A stretch of DNA of 64,000 nt from JBBSDP01 sp038240605. GTDB taxonomy: Bacteria; Planctomycetota; Phycisphaerae; Tepidisphaerales; Tepidisphaeraceae. Under the pieces are notes generated by a model. That model was not told where the DNA came from. It searched no databases and saw nothing but the letters and a program-made list of their open reading frames with translations. The first letter of the stretch is position 1, and each line of letters starts with the position of its first letter. The translations under genes and the position numbers were made by a program. The DNA is taken from assembly GCA_038240605.1 (NCBI GenBank), contig JBBSDP010000001.1, positions 186,001-250,000 on the forward strand. The letters are read 5' to 3'. Positions 17,067 through 25,949 of this stretch are shown here, piece after piece.

Positions 17067-18509
17067 TCACACGAGGATGTCGTGAACGACCTTCCCGGCG
17101 ACGTCGGTGAGCCGGTAATCGCGGCCGCTGTAGCGATAGGTGAGGCGCTCGTGGTTGATGCCCATAAGGTGGAGGACCGTCGCGTGCAGGTCGTGGACGT
17201 GGACCTTCTTATCGACGGCGTGCCAGCCGAAGTCGTCGGTCGCGCCATATGCAAGACCGCCGCGGACGCCTCCGCCGGCCATGAACATCGTGAACCCGAA
17301 GGGATGATGCTCGCGGCCATCGGCGCTTTCGGCGGTCGGCGTGCGCCCGAACTCCCCGCCCCAGATCACCAGCGTGTCCTCCAGCAGGCCGCGCGCCTTG
17401 AGGTCCTTGATCAGTCCCGCCACGGGTCGATCGGTCGCCTGGCAGTTGTTGGTCAGCTCCGCGCGCAGGCCGCCGTGCTGGTCCCATAGCTGGCAACTGC
17501 TGCGCTTGACGGTCTGGGTGTGATAGACCTGCACCATCCGCACGCCCCGCTCGACGAGCCGCCGGGCCATCAGGCATTGCGTGCCTAACAGGTCCGTGAC
17601 CGGATCGCCCACGCCGTACAGCTTCAGCGTCTCCGGCGATTCGCTCTTCACGTCAAAGGCCTCCGGCGCCTCGCGCTGCATGCGAAAGGCAAGCTCGAAA
17701 GATTCGATGCGGGCGCTGAGCCGGCTGTCTTCCTCCCGGCGGGCGCGATGAAGGGCGTCGAGACGGCCAAGCGTATCGAGCTGTTCGCGCTGCCGCGCCG
17801 CGCTGAAGCGGGCGTTGGCCAGATTGGCGATCGGGTTCTTGAGGTCAGCAACCAGCGTCCCCTGGTAAGCGGCGGGCAGGAAGCTGCTGCTCCAGAGCGG
17901 CGCGCCCTGGGCCGGCTGGGCCGGGCTGATCACGACGAAGCCGGGCAGGTTCTGGTTCTCGCTCCCCAGGCCGTACAGCAGCCACGAGCCGAGCGACGGG
18001 CGCGAGAAGGTCTGCTCTCCCGTGTTCATCTGGAGGCAGGCGCCGTTGTGGTTGATGTTGTCCGCGACCATTGAGCGGATCACGCAGATGTCGTCCACGC
18101 AGCCGCTGATGTGCGGCAGCAGCTCGCTCACCTCGGTGCCGCACTGGCCGTGCTTCTGAAACTTCCAGGGGGAGCCGAGCAGGTTGCCCGTCTTCGTGCG
18201 CATGAGCGCCGGCATCGGGAACGGAAGCGGCTTGCCGGAATCGCGCGTGAGCATCGGTTTGGGATCGAACAGGTCGACGTGCGAAGGTCCGCCCGACATG
18301 AACAGGAAGATCACGCGCCTGGCGCGAGCCGTATACTGCGGCAGCCGGGCGGACAGCGGATGGTCAGCGGTAACCACTGCGCCGCGCGCGAGGTTGTCGG
18401 CGACGACGACGTTCTCGGCCAGAAGCCCCGCGAGGCCGAGCATGCCAAACCCGTTGGCGAAGGTCGTAAGCGCCTGACGACGACTGAGCGATGATGGATT
18501 GGGGTTCAT
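17067..18509 (-). CDS. DUF1501 secreted protein (sulfatase-like fold)
   Basis: A 480-residue protein with a Tat-like N-terminus (LSRRQALTTFANGFGMLG). Family blocks include RRVIFLFMSGGPSHVDLFDPKP, GKPLPFPMP, NINHNGACLQMNTG, LGVGDP-type YGVGDPVTDLLG, DLKARGLLEDTLVIWGGEFGRTP and DYRLTDVAGKVVHDIL. The fold is alkaline-phosphatase/sulfatase-like, with no defined reaction. It begins 33 bp after the DUF1549/DUF1553 gene. This pair is a hallmark planctomycete cassette, probably one transcript and one extracellular complex. Confidence 0.95.
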   Translation of the reverse strand: MNPNPSSLSRRQALTTFANGFGMLGLAGLLAENVVVADNLARGAVVTADHPLSARLPQYTARARRVIFLFMSGGPSHVDLFDPKPMLTRDSGKPLPFPMPALMRTKTGNLLGSPWKFQKHGQCGTEVSELLPHISGCVDDICVIRSMVADNINHNGACLQMNTGEQTFSRPSLGSWLLYGLGSENQNLPGFVVISPAQPAQGAPLWSSSFLPAAYQGTLVADLKNPIANLANARFSAARQREQLDTLGRLDALHRARREEDSRLSARIESFELAFRMQREAPEAFDVKSESPETLKLYGVGDPVTDLLGTQCLMARRLVERGVRMVQVYHTQTVKRSSCQLWDQHGGLRAELTNNCQATDRPVAGLIKDLKARGLLEDTLVIWGGEFGRTPTAESADGREHHPFGFTMFMAGGGVRGGLAYGATDDFGWHAVDKKVHVHDLHATVLHLMGINHERLTYRYSGRDYRLTDVAGKVVHDILV

Positions 18510-18542
18510 GACAAATCCGGCGTTGTTTCAGACGAACTTCAA

Positions 18543-21500
18543 CTAATCGACGTACACGAACTCATTCGAGCAGATCAGAACCTGGCAATACGCTTCCCAG
18601 GCCGACTGTTCTGCATCCCTGGGAGCGGTTACGTTCTCCTTCCGGGTGCCGTCCAGCAACTGCGATCCAATTTCCACTTCCTGCGCCTGCGGCGGGCGGC
18701 TAAAGAGCCGGCGGTAGAGCCAGTCGATCTTCCCGGGCTCGTCAGCCGGCCCCTGCTTCATCACCAGCGCGGTAAGGGCGGCGGCCTTTTTCAGGACAAA
18801 CGGATTATTGAGGAGGAAGAGGGCCTGCGGCGCGACGGTGGAATCGATCCGCTTGTCGGCGATGCCAGTCGGATCAGCGGCGTCGAAAAGGGTGCGATAG
18901 TCCGACCGCTCGGAGCGAATCGTCCTCAGGTAAATCGTCCGCCGGGGGTTGTCCAGCTGGGGGACGGACGGACCGCCGATCGCCAGGTCGAGCGTTCCGG
19001 TGTCGGCCAGCAGGCTATCGCGTATCGCCTCAGCTTCCAGGCGCTGCCGATTCACATGACCGAAGAGCAGGTTGTCCGGGTCCGCCTTATAGCTCGCGGC
19101 ATCCGGCTCGCTGGATTGCTGGTAAGCCGCGCTCAGCATGATCTGCCGATGCATCGTCTTCATCGACCAGCCGGAGCGGACGAACTGGAGCGCGAGGTAA
19201 TCGAGCAATTCCGGATGCGTCGGCGGGACGCCGAGCTTTCCGAAATTGTTGGGCGTTCGCACGATGCCTTCGCCGAAATGATGCTGCCAGAGCCGGTTGA
19301 CCATCACCCGCGCCGTCAGGGGGTGCTCGGGGCGCGTGATCCACTCGGCGAGCTGGAGGCGGCCGCTCCCCTGCGCGATCGGCGTCTGCGCGTCGCCGGC
19401 AAAGAGCCGGGGAAACCGTCGGGGAACGCTCTCCGTCTGCCGATCGTAGCGGCCGCGAACGTGGATCTTCGCGTCGTGGATCCCCTCGTACATGCTGTTG
19501 GGGCAGCCCCCTTCCTGCATCGCGTGACAGTAGGGAACTTCCTTCGCCTGCTTATTCAGCTCCTCGATTTGACCGCGCAACGGCTTGAGCGCGTCGCGGG
19601 CGGCGGCGGGAAGATCGTTCTCGTCACGGTTGGCCCAGAACGACGACTTTGCGTTGGTCAGATCAGCGTAGAGCTTCGCCTCCGGGTCCGGCGACGGCGC
19701 AGCGCCGGGCTTCGCGGCCGCGGCGGTGGCAGCGAGCGCGTCGCGCAAATGTTCGGCGGCGACGCGCAGCTCATCCGGCTTCGATCCCGACGCAGTGGCC
19801 GATGCAACGAACCCCTGCATCGCCGGGTTTGCCGTGATGAGCCCCTGCGCCATCACATCGGGAACTTCGCTGAAGCTCCAGACATCGGCGTTGCCGTAAG
19901 CATCCGCGTGTGGGTTCCCCTTCTCCTCTTCGATGGGGGTGGGCAGCAGGTTGTTCGCAAGCTGCCAGACGCGCTTGCCGCCGTCGCGCTCGACGATTTC
20001 CAGCTCGACAGTGGTTGAATCGCAGGTGTATTCCGCCTTGGGATAGACCGCCAGCTGTAGCGTCTGGCCCGTCTGCACCGTAACGCCGCCGAGCGCAGCG
20101 CCGCCCTCTCCCTGCGCGAACTCCTGGAGGCCGCCGTTCGCGAAGCCACCGGCGGCGATGTCGCGCGAGGAAACGCCCGTGATGACGCTCATGCGCCAGC
20201 CGATGCCGTCACCGCCATGGGCATCGGCATCCACGACGCGTCCTCGAACGGACACCGTGGCGTTGATGGGACTCTTCCACCCCACCGCCACGCCGCTGCG
20301 CGGGCCAGGGTGAACGCAGACGGATGACGGCGGCAGCGTGATCGTCGTGTAGGCGACCTCGCGCGGCAGCGTGTTGAACGTGACGCAGGGACACGGACGT
20401 CCGTCGGGACCGATCCACGCCTCCACGCCATCAATTCCATTGACGCGGTGCAGCGCCCGCGTAAGAAGTGTGCGGGTTGGCGAGGGACTGAGTTGTGCGT
20501 ACGGACGGAGGTAATTCGCCCACCGCGCCAGGAGTTTGGGATTGAGCTTCCGTGCGGCGGCAAGCTTGTCCGCCGTCATGCCTGCTGGAGCGTGGGTGAG
20601 TTCCCAGGCGGCGCTGACGTAGCGGTCTGACTGCTGAAGGTTTTCGGTCGTGAGCTTCGCGAATTGCTCCTGCGAGAGTTGATCGACCTGCTTCCGCAAT
20701 TCGGCGATTTGCGATTCGCGATGCTTGTTTTTTTCCTTCTCGCTTGCCGTCATGAGCGGAATTTTCAGTAACGGACCACCGGCGGTGGGAGAGCCTGGAT
20801 CGGGGAGAAAGTGGCTGGAGAAAAAGATCCCGGCCAACGAGTAATAATCGGCGGTGGGAATCGGATCGAACTTGTGATCGTGGCAGCGCGCGCAGGCGAG
20901 CGTGACGCCCATGAACGCGCGGCCCGTCACGTCAACCTGGTCGTCCACGATGTCGGTGAGCATCTTCTTCCGATCGGCGTCGCCCCCTGGCCAGTTACCG
21001 ATTACGTAGACACCGGTCGCGACGAGGCCGTCAAAATCATCGGGGGACTTTTTCGGCAGCAAGTCGCCGGCTATTTGTCGGGCGACAAATTGGTTGTAAG
21101 GCAGATCGGTGTTGAACGCGCTGACGACCCAGTCGCGGTATCGCCACGAAGCTGTCATGTCCCCGTCGCCATTCACCGCCCGGGCGTCAAAGGAGTCGGC
21201 GTAACGAACCACGTCGAGCCAGTGCCGCGCCCAGCGCTCGCCGTACGCTGGCGATGCGAGCAATCGGTCGATCAGCTTCGCAAACGCATCGGGCGAAGCG
21301 TCCGCCACGAACGCTTCGACTTCCTCGGGCGTGGGGGGCAGGCCGGTCAGGTCGTACGTCGCACGGCGAATGAGCGTCCGCTTGTCGGCGGGCGGCGCGG
21401 GCGCAAGCCCGCGCTCCTCCAGCTTCGAGAGGATGAAGGCGTCAATCGGCAACTTGATCCAATCCTTGCGCGCGACGGCGGGGATCGCGGGTTCTTTCGG

Positions 21501-21959
21501 GGGCGAAAACGCCCAGAGCTTTCGAGCCGCGGCGTAGTCGTACGACCCCGCCAGCGGATTACCCGCCGGCGCGGTGCGCGGATCGGGCGCGCCCATCTTC
21601 ACCCACACCACCACGTCCGCCACCTGCTCGGGCGTGAGCCGTTTGCCCTTGGGGGGCATCTGAAGGTCGGGGTTGGTGTAGCGAACTGCCTCGATCAGCC
21701 GGCTCTTGTCCGGGTCGCCCGGGACGATCACCGGGCCGTTCTCGCCCCCCTTCAGAACGTCCTGCTTCGTATCCAGCAGCAGTGCGCCCTTGCTCTTTCC
21801 GGCGGCGGTGCTATGGCACTTGTAACACTGCTCGACGAGCAAGGGACGGATCTTCTTCTCGAAGAATTCGACGTCATCCGCTCTGGCAGTCGCGACGAGA
21901 CTGACGGCTGCAAGAATGCAGCCGATGATCGCGATGTGCCTCCGCTGACCTTGCGTCAA
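18543..21959 (-). CDS. Secreted c-type cytochrome with DUF1549 and DUF1553 domains
   Basis: A 1138-residue exported protein. A signal peptide (hydrophobic core IAIIGCILAAVSLVATARA) is followed by a planctomycete cytochrome c domain with CYKCH at residues 45-49 and MPPKGKRL as the distal ligand region. DUF1549 (about 160-370) includes a second CxxCH (CARCHDHKFDPIP). A variable middle region (about 400-850) contains beta-rich segments, and DUF1553 runs from about 870 (LAEWITRPEHPLTARVMVNRLWQHHFGEG) to the end. Electron-transfer function is likely from the heme motifs; the substrate is unknown. It is co-transcribed with the DUF1501 gene. Confidence 0.95.
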   Translation of the reverse strand: MTQGQRRHIAIIGCILAAVSLVATARADDVEFFEKKIRPLLVEQCYKCHSTAAGKSKGALLLDTKQDVLKGGENGPVIVPGDPDKSRLIEAVRYTNPDLQMPPKGKRLTPEQVADVVVWVKMGAPDPRTAPAGNPLAGSYDYAAARKLWAFSPPKEPAIPAVARKDWIKLPIDAFILSKLEERGLAPAPPADKRTLIRRATYDLTGLPPTPEEVEAFVADASPDAFAKLIDRLLASPAYGERWARHWLDVVRYADSFDARAVNGDGDMTASWRYRDWVVSAFNTDLPYNQFVARQIAGDLLPKKSPDDFDGLVATGVYVIGNWPGGDADRKKMLTDIVDDQVDVTGRAFMGVTLACARCHDHKFDPIPTADYYSLAGIFFSSHFLPDPGSPTAGGPLLKIPLMTASEKEKNKHRESQIAELRKQVDQLSQEQFAKLTTENLQQSDRYVSAAWELTHAPAGMTADKLAAARKLNPKLLARWANYLRPYAQLSPSPTRTLLTRALHRVNGIDGVEAWIGPDGRPCPCVTFNTLPREVAYTTITLPPSSVCVHPGPRSGVAVGWKSPINATVSVRGRVVDADAHGGDGIGWRMSVITGVSSRDIAAGGFANGGLQEFAQGEGGAALGGVTVQTGQTLQLAVYPKAEYTCDSTTVELEIVERDGGKRVWQLANNLLPTPIEEEKGNPHADAYGNADVWSFSEVPDVMAQGLITANPAMQGFVASATASGSKPDELRVAAEHLRDALAATAAAAKPGAAPSPDPEAKLYADLTNAKSSFWANRDENDLPAAARDALKPLRGQIEELNKQAKEVPYCHAMQEGGCPNSMYEGIHDAKIHVRGRYDRQTESVPRRFPRLFAGDAQTPIAQGSGRLQLAEWITRPEHPLTARVMVNRLWQHHFGEGIVRTPNNFGKLGVPPTHPELLDYLALQFVRSGWSMKTMHRQIMLSAAYQQSSEPDAASYKADPDNLLFGHVNRQRLEAEAIRDSLLADTGTLDLAIGGPSVPQLDNPRRTIYLRTIRSERSDYRTLFDAADPTGIADKRIDSTVAPQALFLLNNPFVLKKAAALTALVMKQGPADEPGKIDWLYRRLFSRPPQAQEVEIGSQLLDGTRKENVTAPRDAEQSAWEAYCQVLICSNEFVYVD

Positions 21960-22125
21960 GAAACTCCTTACCTTCGCCAGAGGGTTATACCATCGTCGCC
22001 CCCGGTCATTGTCCGCATCGATCCGGTCCGTCTTCGCCGAAGTCGGTAAGGCGTGGCCGTCTCGTGGTTAAGACGCCCGGCCGGCGCCGGCAGTTCGATC
22101 GTCTTGCCACCCCCCACCGCGCAGT

Positions 22126-22160
22126 AAAAAGCCCCCGCCCGTTTTCCGGGACGAGGGCTT
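22126..22160 (-). terminator. Rho-independent terminator of the PEP-CTERM gene
   Basis: On the minus strand a GC-rich hairpin (AGCCCTCGTCCCG, short GAAA loop, CGGGCGGGGGCT) is followed by TTTTTACT. It lies 15 bases past the PEP-CTERM stop codon. Confidence 0.88.
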
Positions 22161-22174
22161 GATTGAAAACCGTC

Positions 22175-22891
22175 TTAAACGCGACGCCGACGGGCGAGCA
22201 GCCCCAGGGCGCTCATCCCAAACAGGCCCAGCGACGCCGGCTCCGGCGTGGCGATGAACCGGATTTCGTTAAAGGCGACTCGAACGTCCTGATCGCCCGG
22301 GGCGAGCAAGTTCGTCAACTTCACGTATTTCACGTTGGCGAAGGCGCCGGTCAGCGAAAAATCGACGCCAGGATCGGTCGATCCGTAAGCCCCTTCGACA
22401 TATCGCGGTATGAGCGAGCCGGCCGGAACGTAGGTGACGTTGTCTGAAGAGACGAGGACGTTTGCCGACGTCAGGCTGCGTTCGCCGGCTGCTTCCCGGT
22501 CGCCGCTGTACTGCCAGAAATGCCCGCCGGTTAACGTGTATCCGGGATCAGTCGGATTGTTCACCAGCGTGTAGATAATCGTGGGAATCGCCGGTCCGCT
22601 CGGGTCGTCATTCAGCGTCAGGATTGCGTAATTGGAGAAGAAAGAGGGCGCCGACGGGCCTGCTGTGGTCGTCGGATAGCTGACGGGCACGGAAGAGCCG
22701 GTGGTCACCGAAGCACCGGCGTCGCTCAGGCCACTCCCGTTGATCGTCTTCGTGCCATCGGCCCCGGGAGCCGGGCTGTAGTGGCCGTTATCGACCGCCG
22801 TAACGGGATCAACGATGATTGGGGCGGCTAAAGCACTCCCCGCAAACATCGCCACGGCCAAACCCATCAACGCCTGTCGCTGGAATCTCAT
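22175..22891 (-). CDS. PEP-CTERM sorting-domain protein
   Basis: A 238-residue exported protein. A signal peptide (LMGLAVAMFAGSALAA) starts the protein and ATG 22891 has a strong GAGAGGAG ribosome site. The body is low in charge and rich in Thr/Ser/Gly, probably beta-sandwich, with LTSANVLVSSDNVTYVPAGS. The C-terminus is a textbook PEP-CTERM tail: PEPAS, one hydrophobic helix (LGLFGMSALGLLA) and the basic stop RRRRV. An exosortase-type enzyme elsewhere should process it. Its job is unknown; surface or extracellular matrix is usual. It has its own terminator. Confidence 0.92.
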   Translation of the reverse strand: MRFQRQALMGLAVAMFAGSALAAPIIVDPVTAVDNGHYSPAPGADGTKTINGSGLSDAGASVTTGSSVPVSYPTTTAGPSAPSFFSNYAILTLNDDPSGPAIPTIIYTLVNNPTDPGYTLTGGHFWQYSGDREAAGERSLTSANVLVSSDNVTYVPAGSLIPRYVEGAYGSTDPGVDFSLTGAFANVKYVKLTNLLAPGDQDVRVAFNEIRFIATPEPASLGLFGMSALGLLARRRRV

Positions 22892-23171
22892 CAGGATCTC
22901 CTCTCCGCGAACTCGCGGGAAATAAATAGATCACTCGATTGACGACGCGGGGGAGCTTTCGACTGCAGGTCCGAATTCCGCCTTCAACCGAAGACGATTC
23001 CACAGAGGCTGGACGACCCATCGCCCTCGAATTCCACTGACGCTCTGCCGCGTACGATGCATTAATACATGATGGAAACGGATCGAGGCTTCCGTTTCTC
23101 GACGGAAGAGTTGTCAGATTCGCCAGAAGTGAAATGAGAGCTACAACAAATACACTTGGTGGATTGCGAAC
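22892..23171. other. Intergenic region upstream of the PEP-CTERM gene
   Basis: About 280 bp, somewhat more AT-rich than flanking genes. It should carry the PEP-CTERM promoter on the minus strand. I see no repeat, RNA or small gene in it. Confidence 0.35.
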
Positions 23172-24122
23172 CTATCGCCGGGTGTGCTTGGGAGAACGTC
23201 CCATGTATTGCCGGAACGAGGCCTCAAAGTGGCTGACGCTCTCAAATCCCACGGCGGCAGCGACGTCGATGATGCCACGGTCCGTCGTCGCCAGCAGCGA
23301 TGCCGCCCGCTGGATCCGGTAGGCTCGGAGATAACGCCCCCACGGAATGCCGAGGGATTCACGAAAAATTTCCTTCAGGCGGGTCTGGCTGACGCAGAGG
23401 GCATCGGCCAGTTCGCTGGCATAAACGGGCTGGGAATAGTTCGCGTGAAGGTATCGCAGGGCCGACTCGATGTGCGACCAGTTCGCCTGGTCGCGCTGCT
23501 CGCGCAGCGATTCCCGTGCGTGATGGTCGGCCGGTTCGCCCCTCCCGCGGCTTCCCCCTTTACGTTCACGCTCCCATCGCACCAGGTCGAGCACCATCTG
23601 CGCCAGCAGTGTCCGCAGACGGAGTTGACGGCCCAGACGCCGGCCTGCGGACTCCGCGGCCACCTCGCGAATCTGCCGCACGAGCCGGCGGCGCAGGGCG
23701 GGCGGCGGGCGCACCAGGCGGTCGGCAATCGAGTTGCCTTCGGAGAATCGACGCAGCAGCGCCAGCCCGTCGGCGCCGCCGGTCTCGATCAGGACGCCGG
23801 GGAGAAAATAGACGGTGATGAAGCGCGTCGGGTAGCGGACGATCTCATGCCAGTGCGGCAACCCCGGCCCGGCGAGAAAGACGTCGCCGGCGCGGCGCAC
23901 CGCCTTCTCTCCGCCGACGTATTGCACGCCTTCACCGGAGAGGTTGATGTTGAACTCACAGTACGGGTGGCGCTCAGGATAGGGGATGGCCGGACCGGAG
24001 CGGACTTCGCCAGTGCGTACCCATGTGGGCGTGAGCGCGTCCAGCGGTTGGGCGTTCTCCTGGACATCGGAGAGCCAGAGCAATTCCAGTGGCCGGGATG
24101 CGACGGGGGTGATCGCCGGCAT
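23172..24122 (-). CDS. AraC-family transcriptional regulator
   Basis: About 316 residues. ATG 24122 is preferred because GAGAGGGGGG sits 6 bases upstream; an ATG at 24140 touching the previous stop codon is the alternative. The N-terminal cupin sensor shows HPYCEFNINLSGEGVQYVGGEK, the AGDVFLAGPGLPHWHE metal or ligand site, and a long basic linker. The C-terminal double helix-turn-helix runs from about 220 (LRYLHANYSQPVYASELADALCVS) to IDVAAAVGFESVSHFEASFRQYMGRSP. It likely senses a sugar-like ligand. It directly follows a broken pseudopilin gene, so it may be translationally coupled to it. Confidence 0.92.
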   Translation of the reverse strand: MPAITPVASRPLELLWLSDVQENAQPLDALTPTWVRTGEVRSGPAIPYPERHPYCEFNINLSGEGVQYVGGEKAVRRAGDVFLAGPGLPHWHEIVRYPTRFITVYFLPGVLIETGGADGLALLRRFSEGNSIADRLVRPPPALRRRLVRQIREVAAESAGRRLGRQLRLRTLLAQMVLDLVRWERERKGGSRGRGEPADHHARESLREQRDQANWSHIESALRYLHANYSQPVYASELADALCVSQTRLKEIFRESLGIPWGRYLRAYRIQRAASLLATTDRGIIDVAAAVGFESVSHFEASFRQYMGRSPKHTRR

Positions 24123-24140
24123 GCAAGGCCCCCCTCTCAT

Positions 24141-24892
24141 TCATCGCCAGGTGGGAGGCTGACCATTCCAGGCATTGAAGTACGCCGGATCGTTCTCGTG
24201 CGACACGTCGAGTGAGTCGACGTGAAAATCGCAGAAGAGGACGTTCGCCAGCCTGCCGCTGCGAGCAGCGTTTGTCACGGTCGGGTCGTACGCGTCCTGC
24301 GGGCGCCAGCGTTTGTCGTGGCGGGTGGAGAGCCGCTCCACGGCTCCGAGCCCCGCCGTCGGACTATACCAATAGTAATATCGCGAGTTGTCGCAAATCT
24401 CCACGTCCACAAGCAGCGCCTTCTGCCACGGCTGCTCGATCTGGTTCAACCGCAGGAGGTAGACCTGCGCGTTGAACGCGAAGCTGAACGGGTAACGGAC
24501 TCCCGCCCAGGTAATCGGATGGTTGATCGGATCGAAGTCCGCGGGGCACTGGAGGAGCGCGGCGAAATTGTCGGCGGTGATGTACCGGCAGAGGGCCGAA
24601 TCCTTCACCTGGGCCGGCGGCATCCATGCCAGCCACTCATCGGAGTCCGGGTTGGGCTTGTCCTCGGTATCCGGGAGGGTCCAGCGGTTGTCGTTGGTGT
24701 ACATCTCGAAGGCGAGGCCGACGTGATGGAGGTTGCTCATGCACGTCACACGCCGCGCGTTGCGCTGCGCCCCCGCCAGGCGGGCATCAATAGCGCAACG
24801 AGCAGCGCGATGATGCCGATCACCACTAGCAGCTCCGCCAGCGTGAATCCGAAGGGCCCGCGCCGCACAGCGGAAACCGAAGACCGGTACAT
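24141..24892 (-). pseudogene. Pseudopilin-like (prepilin N-terminal domain) gene with a one-base frameshift
   Basis: Two frames together make one protein. From ATG 24892 the first frame reads MYRSSVSAVRRGPFGFTLAE, then LLVVIGIIALLVALLMP. This is a type IV pilin/pseudopilin leader with cleavage before FTLAE. That frame then runs to a stop near 24740. The second frame continues the family pattern from LAGAQRNARRVTCMSNLHHVGLAFEMYTNDNRW to the stop at 24141, including DGHVD-like FCDFHVDSLD. The switch lies near 24776-24782 and looks like a single missing C before CTGGCG. Either a recent pseudogene, a sequencing error, or slippage. About 250 residues if restored. Confidence 0.85.
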
Positions 24893-25004
24893 CGATCGCC
24901 TCGTCCAAAGATAGGTTGACAGACGCCAAGTAATATACGACGGGAATGAGATCGCGGTCGTGCGAAAATCGGCGGTTCTTTGACGATTTCAGAGAGGGGA
25001 AGGA

Positions 25005-25128
25005 AACGATGAAGTGTGAACGATGAAGGATGAACGGCAGAGGGCAACTTGCTCCCTAAGCGTTGGGCGTTAAGCGTTCGTGCTTCAGCGCTCTTTCATT
25101 CATCGTTCATCGTTCACACTTCATCGTT
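25005..25128. repeat. Inverted word repeat (AACGATGAAG) between dapB and the pseudopilin gene
   Basis: The left arm starting at 25005 reads AACGATGAAGTGTGAACGAT and continues with more GATGAA words. The right arm ending at 25128 is its exact reverse complement over 23 bases and then also degenerates into ATCGTTC words. The spacer has a second word set (AAGCGTT and GGGCGTT). The right arm ends 9 bases from the dapB stop. Confidence 0.85.
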
Positions 25129-25137
25129 CAGTATCTT

Positions 25138-25938
25138 TCACAACCCCAGCACGTGTCCCATGTCATATCGGCCCGGCTGCTGGCCCGCTAACCAGCGGGC
25201 GGCGCGCAGGGCGCCGTGGACGAACGTGTCACGGCTGGTCGCGACGTGGGTGAGCTCCAGGCGCTCCCCCAGCGCCGCGAAGTAAGCGGTGTGGCGGCCG
25301 ACCTCGTCGCCGATGCGCAGGGCGTGCATGCCGATCTCGCCTGGCTTGCGCGGGGCCTCGTCGCCGTGGCGATCATATCGCAACGCGCTGCGCTCCTTCG
25401 CGGTAGCGCGGAGGATCGCGTCGGCCAGGCCCATGGCAGTGCCGGACGGGGCGTCCTTCTTGAAACGGTGGTGCGCCTCGACGACCTCGATGTCGTAAGC
25501 GTCGCCCAGGAGCTTCGCGACCTCGCCGGCGATGCGGAACAGCACGTTCACGCCCAGGCTCATGTTCGGCGCCTGCAAGATCGGGATGCGCGCCGCGGCC
25601 CGGTCGATCGCCGCATGGTCCTGCGCGGCAAGCCCAGTCGTCCCGACCACCATCGCGATGCCGCGATCCCCGCACGTCTTGAGCCAGTGACGCGTGGACG
25701 ACGGGGTGGTGAAGTCGATCAGCACCTGCGGCGTCAGGCGAAGGTCATACGAGATCGGCATGCCGATCTTGCCGATGCCAGCCGCCTCGCCGGCATCCTG
25801 CCCCTGAGCGGCGTGCTCGGGCCGCTCGATCGCGCCCTCGATCTTGAAACCGCCGTCCTGCGTCGCGAGCGCGACCAGCCGTGCGCCCATGCGCCCTCCG
25901 GCCCCTGCGATCGCGATTGAAACGGTCTGGCTGGACAT
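25138..25938 (-). CDS. dapB: 4-hydroxy-tetrahydrodipicolinate reductase
   Basis: About 266 residues. ATG 25938 is preceded by GAGGGA 7 bases upstream; GTG 25953, overlapping the threonine synthase stop, is an alternative. The NAD(P) fold opens with SIAIAGAGGRMGARLV. The core motifs VLIDFTTPS, VVGTTGL, PNMSLGVNVLF and VEAHHRFKKDAPSGTA (catalytic His and Lys) are intact. It makes tetrahydrodipicolinate for lysine and meso-diaminopimelate. It follows and overlaps or nearly overlaps thrC, so both aspartate-family branches are co-expressed. Confidence 0.97.
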   Translation of the reverse strand: MSSQTVSIAIAGAGGRMGARLVALATQDGGFKIEGAIERPEHAAQGQDAGEAAGIGKIGMPISYDLRLTPQVLIDFTTPSSTRHWLKTCGDRGIAMVVGTTGLAAQDHAAIDRAAARIPILQAPNMSLGVNVLFRIAGEVAKLLGDAYDIEVVEAHHRFKKDAPSGTAMGLADAILRATAKERSALRYDRHGDEAPRKPGEIGMHALRIGDEVGRHTAYFAALGERLELTHVATSRDTFVHGALRAARWLAGQQPGRYDMGHVLGL

Positions 25939-25949
25939 GAGTGCGTCCC

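Noticed and set aside
25005..25128. Repeats considered as a CRISPR array
   Set aside because: Words are 6-10 bases and inverted, there are no regular unique spacers, and no cas gene is present.
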